A stretch of DNA of 5,651 bases from an uncultured Acidobacteriota bacterium (GTDB lineage Bacteria; Acidobacteriota; Terriglobia; Terriglobales; Acidobacteriaceae), in contig CAIZGA010000312.1 in assembly GCA_903932385.1 (NCBI GenBank), positions 1 through 5,651 of the forward strand, in the 5' to 3' direction. Made by a program: the position numbers and the translations under genes. Within the stretch, counting starts at the first letter, position 1. Every line of letters begins with the position of its first letter. Positions 1 through 5,651 of this stretch are shown one piece after another. The notes under the pieces are model-generated. The model ran no database searches, had not been told where the DNA came from, and was given only the letters and a program-made list of their open reading frames with translations.

Positions 1-1250
<1,250 letters not shown>

Positions 1251-1280
1251 GTGTAGTCGCGCTCCTGCGCCCGGATTTGA

Positions 1281-1294
1281 GGGACAGAGGTCCC
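1281..1294 (-). other. small GC-rich hairpin in the rpoD leader
   Basis: GGGAC and GTCCC pair around a four-base loop. The structure lies 30 bases upstream of the rpoD GTG, just before its AGGAG. It would form in the rpoD mRNA leader. No U-tract follows on the minus strand, so it is not a terminator. A modest effect on rpoD translation is possible but is only inference, because five-pair stems arise often by chance in GC-rich DNA. Confidence 0.25.
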
Positions 1295-1330
1295 CCACCG
1301 TTTGGTTGGGATATTAGGCAGGGAGCAGAT

Positions 1331-1344
1331 GCGGTATATACCGC
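1331..1344. promoter_or_regulatory. perfect 14-bp palindrome in the rpoD upstream region
   Basis: GCGGTATATACCGC is self-complementary over all 14 bases, with GC-rich ends and a TATATA core. It lies about 80 bases upstream of the rpoD start, between the toxin gene and rpoD. Its symmetry fits the site of a dimeric DNA-binding protein. The central TATATA could also act as a -10 element, but I see no convincing -35 at 16-18 bases upstream. The regulator is unknown. Confidence 0.35.
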
Positions 1345-1430
1345 GTTGGCAAGCCACACGACCTGACCGTTTTTGTTGGCATCTAAGGCCATCGGTGGTC
1401 GGGGCATTCGAAGGCACACGTCCCCAGCGA

Positions 1431-1458
1431 AACATAGCCTAACACATATTGGACGCAA
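1431..1458 (-). promoter_or_regulatory. candidate sigma-70 promoter for rpoD
   Basis: On the minus strand TTGCGT (1458-1453) and TATGTT (1436-1431) are separated by 16 bases. Each matches four of six consensus positions (TTGACA, TATAAT). T-rich blocks lie directly upstream of the -35, as UP elements do. Transcription from here would give a leader of roughly 170 bases before the rpoD GTG, containing the palindrome and hairpin listed separately. The element would let rpoD be transcribed independently of the TA module. The hexamers are only fair matches. Confidence 0.3.
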
Positions 1459-1480
1459 AATGAAGCAAAAGGATGCAAAA
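1455..1480. repeat. three GCAAAA repeats at exact 10-base spacing (phased A-tracts)
   Basis: GCAAAA occurs at 1455-1460, 1465-1470 and 1475-1480, always ten bases apart. A4 tracts repeated once per helical turn are a known cause of intrinsic DNA bending. The block lies just after the toxin gene stop and just upstream of (overlapping) the candidate rpoD -35, where curved or A/T-rich DNA can stimulate promoters. The spacing is read directly; the bending and promoter effect are inferred. Confidence 0.5.
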
Positions 1481-1488
1481 GGCAGAAA

Positions 1489-1878
1489 TCACAAGGAAAT
1501 GAGGTGTTCTGCGTACCACTTAGCTAGCTGCACCTCGGTAAGGGAGCCATCTGCCAGGCGAATGAAGTTGAGGTATTTGGCTTCCTTGGAGGCTTCTACG
1601 ATATAGCCGTTTAGCTCCAGAAATGTTTCTGCAGTAACAAGCGCAGCCCGTTTATTGCCGTCTACGAACGGGTGATTTCGGGCGATACCGAATGCATACG
1701 ATGCGGCCAGGGCTGCCAGTGTAATTTCCGGCTGATACGCAAATTTATTTTTCGGCTTTGCCAGTGCGGACTCCAACAGACCTTCATCGCGCAGGCCATC
1801 TGACCCGCCATGTTCCGCCAGTTGCTCAAGATGGAAGACGAGCACGGTTTGTTTCAGGACCCAGATTGGCTCACGCAT
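1489..1878 (-). CDS. doc: Doc-like (death-on-curing, Fic-fold) toxin of a TA module
   Basis: This 129-residue protein has the length of phage P1 Doc and its relatives. The Fic/Doc active-site motif is HPFVDGNKR at residues 69-77: His69 is the catalytic base, Asp73 would bind metal, and Asn75, Lys76 and Arg77 would bind nucleotide. Lys76 stands where AMP-adding Fic enzymes have Gly. In P1 Doc this Lys goes with kinase activity that phosphorylates elongation factor EF-Tu and stops translation, so a kinase is expected here. An early segment (GLRDEGLLESALAKPKNKF, about 28-46) is typical of Doc proteins. The ATG directly follows the antitoxin stop (TAAATG), so translation is probably coupled; no strong ribosome site of its own is seen. 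GC is about 53% over 1501-1860 by hand count, lower than sampled dnaG segments (68% and 72%), suggesting acquisition. The motif looks intact, so the toxin is probably functional. Confidence 0.93.
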   Translation of the reverse strand: MREPIWVLKQTVLVFHLEQLAEHGGSDGLRDEGLLESALAKPKNKFAYQPEITLAALAASYAFGIARNHPFVDGNKRAALVTAETFLELNGYIVEASKEAKYLNFIRLADGSLTEVQLAKWYAEHLISL

Positions 1879-2106
1879 TTATTTCGCCAATTTTTTCAGG
1901 ACATCCTTGTTTCGGCGCATCACTCGGCGGGCAACTTCCATTTGCTGCGCGAAGGCAGGATCGTACGGGATGAGATGAATACCATCCGGTGTTTCGGAGA
2001 TGTAGAGCTGATCGCCTTTTTCAACGCGGAGCTTGGCGAGGACATCCTTGGTGAGGACGATGCCGAGCGAACTGCCAATTTGCGTGACTTTGACGGACGT
2101 AGCCAT
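1879..2106 (-). CDS. AbrB/MazE-type antitoxin partner of the Doc-like toxin
   Basis: This 75-residue protein has a SpoVT/AbrB swapped-hairpin DNA-binding domain at about residues 3-50: VKVTQIGSSLGIVLTK, then LRVEKGDQLYI and GIHLIP. Such domains dimerise and bind palindromes. The remainder (about 51-75) is a basic, helix-prone tail, which in antitoxins of this layout usually wraps the toxin. P1 Doc is paired with Phd, but AbrB-type partners of Doc toxins are a recognised family of putative addiction-module antidotes. The ATG at 2106 has a good ribosome site, AGAGG (2118-2114), seven bases upstream. The gene precedes and abuts the toxin, the usual order for an autorepressed TA operon, and its likely operator is the palindrome at 2127-2144. 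It begins 32 bases beyond the dnaG stop. Confidence 0.92.
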   Translation of the reverse strand: MATSVKVTQIGSSLGIVLTKDVLAKLRVEKGDQLYISETPDGIHLIPYDPAFAQQMEVARRVMRRNKDVLKKLAK

Positions 2107-2125
2107 GGATGAACCTCTAGTCGAA

Positions 2126-2144
2126 ATTATAATAGATATTATAA
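2126..2144 (-). promoter_or_regulatory. TA promoter/operator: 8-2-8 inverted repeat with embedded -10 hexamers, overlapping the dnaG stop
   Basis: The plus strand reads TTATAATAGATATTATAA at 2127-2144, two perfect 8-base arms around a 2-base centre. On the minus strand it contains TATAAT twice (2143-2138 and 2131-2126), so a repressor bound to the palindrome would cover the -10 region. The downstream TATAAT gives a short leader containing the antitoxin AGAGG. No good -35 is visible. The dnaG stop TAA (2141-2139) lies inside the palindrome. The AbrB-type antitoxin is the obvious candidate repressor, by analogy with other autoregulated TA operons. Confidence 0.6.
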
Positions 2145-3909
2145 CGACTTGAGGCTGCGTTCGATGTCGATTTTTTCCTGCATGAGCTGGCGGAGCATGG
2201 CGGCGTCGGCGCGGCGGTCGGCCTCGGCCATGAGGGTGCGGAGTTCGCGCTGGCGGCGTTCCAGACGGCGGCGTTCGAGGCCGTGGAGGGCTTCGGTGAC
2301 GTCGTCGGGGGTGGGGTCCGTGTCTGCACCGAGGCCGAAGAGTGCGGCGGCGAGAATCTTACGGCCATCGTCATCGGGCGCGGCGTCGAGCGGATTGCCT
2401 TCGACGGGAGAGTTGGCGAGGGACTCGAGGAGCGATTCGGCGGCGAGGCCTTCGAGCCAGTGGGGCGACTCAACCAATGCGGAGGCGGCGAGGCGGCGGG
2501 CGGGATTCGCTTCCGGCAGGGTGAGGGCGCGGAGCAGGCGCTTTTCATTTTCGCTGACCGGATCGGCGGCGGTGGCGCGGATGCTGGCGGAGCGCTGCGT
2601 GGCGGCCTGGCGAAGTTCCTGACGCATGATGGCGGAATCGATGTCGAGTTTTTGCGCGGCCTCGGCGGCGAATTCGTCGCGGGTGATGCGGCTGGGGCTG
2701 CGGCGGATGTGCGGCAGCAGAAAATTGACGGCCTTCACTTTGGATTCCGGCGTGCGAGCGGGAAAAAGCTGGCGGGCGCGGTCGATGAGATATTCGGAGT
2801 GGCGACGCGCACTGCGGATGGCGGCGATGTACGCCTGCACGCCGCGTTCGCGGATGTAGCGGTCGGGATCGAGGCCGTCTTCGAGCGTGGCGACTTTGAT
2901 AGTGAATCCTTCTTCGATGAAGAGGTCGATGGATTTTTCTGCGGCGTTGGCACCGGCGGTGTCCGGATCAAAATTGACGACGACATTTTTCGTGAAGCGG
3001 CCGAGGAGACGCACCTGCATTTCCGTCAACGCGGTGCCGCTGGTGGCGAGCACGTTGCGGACGCCGGCCATGTAGGCGCTGATGCAATCCATCTGGCCTT
3101 CGACGAGCAGGGCGATATCGATTTCGCGGATGGAAGTTTTTGCCTTGTCGAGATTGAAGAGGACGTGGCCCTTAGAGTAGAGCGGCGTTTCGGGCGAGTT
3201 GAGATATTTGGGGCCGGACTTGTCGTCGGAGTCGAGGGCGCGCGCGGTGAAGGCGATGATGCGGCCCCTGCTCATTGGCGATGGGAAATGTGATGCGTTT
3301 GCGGAAGCGGTCGTAAAGCTGGCCGCTGCCGCCGTCGGCCTGCTCCTTCGCGCTGAAGAGGCCACTGGCGCGCATGGCCGCGTCATCAAACTTGCCGCGC
3401 ATCTGGTCGCGGAGGGCGTTGAAACTTTCCGGCGCGTAGCCGATGCGGAATTGCGTGATGGTTTCTGCAGTGACGCCGCGGTTGCTGAGATATTCACGGG
3501 CGCGGGCGGCTTCTGGCGATTGCAGTTGCTGCTGAAAAAAGATGGTGGCGGCCTCGTGCATGTCCATCAACTGGCGACGCTGGCCGGCCTGCGCGGCCTC
3601 TTCGGGCGAGTTGAATTCGCGCTTGGGCAGAGCGATGCCGCACTTCTGCGCGACGGAACGAACGGCTTCAGGGAAGGAAAGATTCTCCATCTTCATGACG
3701 AAGGCGAAGACGTCGCCGGACTGGCCGCAGCCGAAGCAATGGAAAAACTGCTTGGTGGCGTGGACGGAGAAGGACGGCGATTTTTCCTTGTGGAAGGGGC
3801 AGAGACCGGTGAAGTTCTGCGCGCCGGCTTTGCGCAGGCGGACGCTGTCACCGATGATCTTGACGATGTCGGCCTGGCTTTTTACGAGTTGTGCGAAGTC
3901 ATCTGCCAT
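2139..3909 (-). CDS. dnaG: DNA primase DnaG, full length but with a one-base frame break at 3265-3268
   Basis: DnaG synthesises the RNA primers for replication and works with the DnaB helicase. The N-terminal zinc domain has Cys37, His40, Cys58 and Cys61 (LCPFHKEKSPSF, then FFHCFGCGQSGDVF). The polymerase core follows, with the basic motif RFRKRITFP near residues 200-208. The TOPRIM metal site is Glu270 (LLVEGQMD) with Asp314 and Asp316 (FDPDTAG). The C-terminal, mostly helical part (about 440-589) is the likely DnaB-binding domain. The frame is lost after Gln214: a run of four C on the plus strand (3265-3268) appears to hold one base too many. Removing it joins NEQG to RIIAFTARAL and gives 589 residues, a normal DnaG length. 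Unrepaired, translation would run about 30 residues out of frame and stop at 3172, losing TOPRIM. Since dnaG is essential, a sequencing error is the likeliest cause. The ATG at 3909 has no clear ribosome site; a TATCAT (3929-3924) just upstream could be a -10 giving a very short leader. Confidence 0.93.
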
Positions 3910-4004
3910 GGAGCGAAAGTCTAATGATAGGGTACGCCGCTCTGGAAAAACTTAACAGTGATGGCGGTGATGTTGTGATAACGACAGATAAGTACGAAAG
4001 GCTA

Positions 4005-4090
4005 CCACCGATTTCACCGATAAAACACCGATAGTGACTGGGGATGGAATGGCGAGAGCTTGACCACAGATTTCACGGATTCACACAGAT
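4005..4090. repeat. two blocks of a triple CAC(C/A)GAT short repeat
   Basis: Block one has CACCGAT at 4006-4012, 4015-4021 and 4026-4032. Block two has CACAGAT at 4065-4071, CACGGAT at 4074-4080 and CACAGAT at 4084-4090. Each block has three copies 9-11 bases apart, and each is preceded by AC and uses TTT or TT spacers, so the blocks look like diverged copies of one element about 58 bases apart. They lie in the gap upstream of dnaG. Similar ACCACAGATTTCAC-type strings are, from memory, widespread in intergenic DNA of several environmental phyla. No coding or known regulatory role can be assigned. Confidence 0.55.
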
Positions 4091-4113
4091 TGTGATGAAA
4101 GGAAAATGCGGGA

Positions 4114-4131
4114 ACGAACAATACGAACAAA
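4114..4131. repeat. tandem 9-base repeat in the dinB-dnaG gap
   Basis: ACGAACAAT (4114-4122) is followed immediately by ACGAACAAA (4123-4131), eight of nine bases identical. It lies between the CACAGAT-type block and the hairpin at 4157-4189. It may be part of the same composite dispersed intergenic element. No function is evident. Confidence 0.35.
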
Positions 4132-4147
4132 GGCAAGAGTGGGTTGG

Positions 4148-4189
4148 AAAAAACAGATTCCTCCGCATGGCTGCGCCCTGCTGCGGAAT
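4148..4189 (-). terminator. probable rho-independent terminator downstream of the Y-family polymerase gene
   Basis: On the minus strand ATTCC (4189-4185) plus GCA/TGC pairs with the complementary arm ending in GGAAT (4161-4157), with a three-base bulge and an inner GC-rich hairpin (GGC/GCC). CTG and then six T (4153-4148) follow. A hairpin plus T-tract starting 16 bases after the polymerase stop is where a terminator is expected, and it would separate this gene from dnaG. The stem is imperfect. The phrase also resembles a repeat (CAGATTCC...GGAATGACA) that I associate with acidobacterial intergenic regions, so it may be both. Confidence 0.5.
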
Positions 4190-4204
4190 GACAATGGCTG
4201 ACGG

Positions 4205-5533
4205 TTACAGGAATTCGATGCCGTATTTGGCGGGGATTTGGGTGAAGGAGATGCGGACGGGGGCGGCTTCGCGGGCGGGCATCATGCCGCCGAAGTGGAG
4301 GGTGCTGGCGCCGTACTTCATGTTGAGCTTGTCCATGGCGTTGGAGAGGTTGGTGAGACCGGAGTCGGCGAAGAGCGAGAGCTGGTGCTGGTCTTCCGGC
4401 ACGAGGCGGCTGAGGGTGACGCCGATGAAAAACGGCTTGCGGTAGAGCGGGCCCTGCGGGCGCTGCTGCCAGATGCCGGTCATGGCCTGCAGCAGGGTGA
4501 GCGTGTCCTGGCAGTCGTTGAAGCGCGCCTCCATGGCCCAGTTTTCATTCTGGATGCCGGAGAAATGCTGGCGGGCGGGGCCGCTGGTGGCGGCGAGCTG
4601 CTCCGCCTGGCGCTGGGTGAGGGCGAAGCCGATGCTGAGGGCGAGCGAGCCGCAGAAGAATTTTTCTGCACGCAGGCGCATGGCGGCCTTGTGCAGCAGT
4701 TTGTGGGCGACGGCCCAGGCGCCATCCACATGACGCAGGTCCGGCGGCAGAACGTGGGAGTGGCCGAGGGACTTTTGCGTTTCAGCTTTAGTGTCTTCAA
4801 TTTCTACGCCGCGCAGCCAGTGGTAAATGCGATCTCCCCAGACAGAGCCCCAGAGGGTGTGGACACCTTCGCGGTCGAGCGCGAGGAGCTGCTGCATGGT
4901 GTGGACGCCTTTTTCATTGAGGCGCTTTTCTGTGCGTGCGCCGACGCCGGGCAGATCGCGCAGGGCCAGTTTTTCCAGCACATGCGGCAGCATGGAAGGC
5001 AGCAGCAGGACCAGACCGTCCGGCTTCTGCATGTCGCTGGCGACTTTGGCGAGGTAGCGGTTGGGGGCGAGGCCGATGGAGCAGCGCAGGGTGGCTCCGG
5101 CGTGGGTGCGGATGCTCTGCTTGATTTGCTGGGCGATTTGGCGGGCACGGGCGGGCTGCTGTTCGCGGCCGATGAGTTCGCAAACCATCTCATCAATGGA
5201 AGTGACGGCGACGACGGGGATGGCACGCTCGACGGCTTCCACGATGCGGTGGTTGTACTCTGCGTAGACCTCGTGATTGCCTTCGATGAAGACCATCTCC
5301 GGGCAGATGCGGCGCGCCTCGGCGACCTGGGTGCCGGTTTTGATGCCGAGGGCCTTGGCTTCATAACTGGCGGCGATGCAGCAGGTGGTCTCTGCCATGG
5401 TGGGGACGACGGCGATGGGGCGGTTGCGCAGCTCGGGGTGCAGCTCCTGCTCGACCGAGGCGAAGTAGCTGTTGAGGTCGACATGCGCGAATCGGCAAAG
5501 GTCGGAAGCGCCGGGTTGGAGAGGTGTGGACAT
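4205..5533 (-). CDS. dinB: Y-family translesion DNA polymerase (DinB/Pol IV-like)
   Basis: This 442-residue enzyme would copy past damaged template bases with low fidelity. Catalytic acidic residues are present: Asp19 in HVDLNSYFASVEQ and the pair Asp114-Glu115 in TSIDEM. Phe24 occupies the steric-gate position that excludes ribonucleotides. The fingers segment has AASYEAKALGIKTG (about 54-67). The helix-hairpin-helix of the thumb is LPGVGARTEKRL (about 194-205). The little-finger domain follows to about residue 380, and QLSLF (about 384-388) is a textbook sliding-clamp binding motif. A tail of about 54 residues follows, with a DKLNMKYGASTLHFGG segment like those at the end of UmuC/DinB proteins. 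The family is normally SOS-induced. With all three catalytic carboxylates it is not ImuB. The ATG at 5533 lies 14 residues before the conserved core; no ribosome site is seen. Assignment to DinB rather than a UmuC-like branch is less certain than the family. Confidence 0.93.
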   Translation of the reverse strand: MSTPLQPGASDLCRFAHVDLNSYFASVEQELHPELRNRPIAVVPTMAETTCCIAASYEAKALGIKTGTQVAEARRICPEMVFIEGNHEVYAEYNHRIVEAVERAIPVVAVTSIDEMVCELIGREQQPARARQIAQQIKQSIRTHAGATLRCSIGLAPNRYLAKVASDMQKPDGLVLLLPSMLPHVLEKLALRDLPGVGARTEKRLNEKGVHTMQQLLALDREGVHTLWGSVWGDRIYHWLRGVEIEDTKAETQKSLGHSHVLPPDLRHVDGAWAVAHKLLHKAAMRLRAEKFFCGSLALSIGFALTQRQAEQLAATSGPARQHFSGIQNENWAMEARFNDCQDTLTLLQAMTGIWQQRPQGPLYRKPFFIGVTLSRLVPEDQHQLSLFADSGLTNLSNAMDKLNMKYGASTLHFGGMMPAREAAPVRISFTQIPAKYGIEFL

Positions 5534-5558
5534 GCTGGACGCGAGAGTGGCTGCGAGA

Positions 5559-5590
5559 ATTATATTCGCTTTTTATTTGCCGTCTGGCAA
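5559..5590 (-). promoter_or_regulatory. candidate promoter and inverted repeat upstream of the Y-family polymerase
   Basis: A perfect TATAAT lies on the minus strand at 5564-5559, 25 bases before the ATG. The -35 is poor: CCAGAC (5587-5582) at 17 bases, or TTGCCA (5590-5585) at 20 bases. That region is an inverted repeat, TTGCC-N4-GGCAA (5577-5590), which could bind a repressor and cover the -35. Y-family polymerases are commonly LexA-controlled, but I cannot match this to a known LexA box. The rest of the right edge, to 5651, shows no gene I can support. Confidence 0.45.
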
Positions 5591-5651
5591 GCAGTTGTTG
5601 AAAACGCGAGGTTGGAGTTGACGATGCGGCGGCAAGCGGCTTAACTGGGAG

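Noticed and set aside
3255..3280. Programmed ribosomal frameshift in dnaG
   Set aside because: There is no slippery heptamer, in-frame stop at the site or evident stimulating structure. A homopolymer sequence error explains it more simply.
2283..3293. 336-codon plus-strand open frame opposite dnaG
   Set aside because: It is an antisense shadow of dnaG with Gly/Ala/Val-rich composition and no motif. The minus strand carries the TOPRIM residues.
3958..3979. Three GTGAT copies near the dnaG start, considered as DnaA-like or regulatory repeats
   Set aside because: Spacing is uneven (9 and 8), and the nearest string, TTATCACAA, differs from the DnaA box TTATCCACA at three positions.
4005..4090. 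Possible CRISPR array from the CACCGAT/CACAGAT repeats
   Set aside because: Units are only 7 bases at 9-11 base spacing with no 25-40 base spacers, and no cas genes are present.
5577..5590. TTGCC/GGCAA hairpin as a terminator of an upstream gene
   Set aside because: On the minus strand it is followed by A-rich sequence, not a T-tract, and on the plus strand by GCAG. It is more plausible as an operator-like site.
4238..5644. 468-codon plus-strand open frame opposite the polymerase gene
   Set aside because: It is the antisense shadow of a high-GC gene. Its composition is low-complexity Gly/Ala/Asp/Glu with no recognisable motif, and the opposite frame has clear catalytic motifs.

Overview
The window is GC-rich bacterial chromosome with every supported gene on the minus strand. 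In transcription order (high to low coordinates) they are a Y-family translesion DNA polymerase (5533-4205), DNA primase dnaG (3909-2139, broken by one extra base), an AbrB-type antitoxin with a Doc/Fic-type toxin (2106-1879 and 1878-1489), and the first 416 codons of the primary sigma factor rpoD (1250 to the left edge, where it is cut off). The protein style (RpoD with a long Lys/Arg/Glu-rich spacer between regions 1.2 and 2, and the DnaG and polymerase sequences) and the dispersed intergenic repeats suggest an acidobacterium of the Terriglobia type. That placement rests on recognition by eye and is only moderately certain.

The core is a dnaG-rpoD pair, the two downstream members of the classical rpsU-dnaG-rpoD macromolecular synthesis operon; rpsU is not seen. 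A two-gene toxin-antitoxin (TA) module sits between the pair. It starts 32 bases after the dnaG stop, carries its own AT-rich palindromic promoter/operator that overlaps the dnaG stop codon, and ends about 240 bases before rpoD. Its toxin gene has lower GC than dnaG, which suggests insertion. No terminator is visible between the TA module and rpoD, so TA transcription could feed rpoD. The rpoD leader also has its own candidate promoter, helically phased A-tracts, a 14-bp palindrome and a small hairpin.

The 295-base gap between the polymerase and dnaG holds a probable rho-independent terminator for the polymerase gene. This terminator may itself be a dispersed repeat. The gap also holds two blocks of a CAC(C/A)GAT-type triple repeat. 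The polymerase has a TATAAT-type promoter next to a small inverted repeat.

Functionally the window joins replication priming (DnaG), housekeeping transcription (RpoD), translesion synthesis (Y-family polymerase) and an addiction or stress module (Doc-like kinase with AbrB-like antidote). I see no tRNA, rRNA, CRISPR array or transposase. The most notable points are the TA module inside the dnaG-rpoD pair, its operator over the dnaG stop, and the single-base frame break in the normally essential dnaG.
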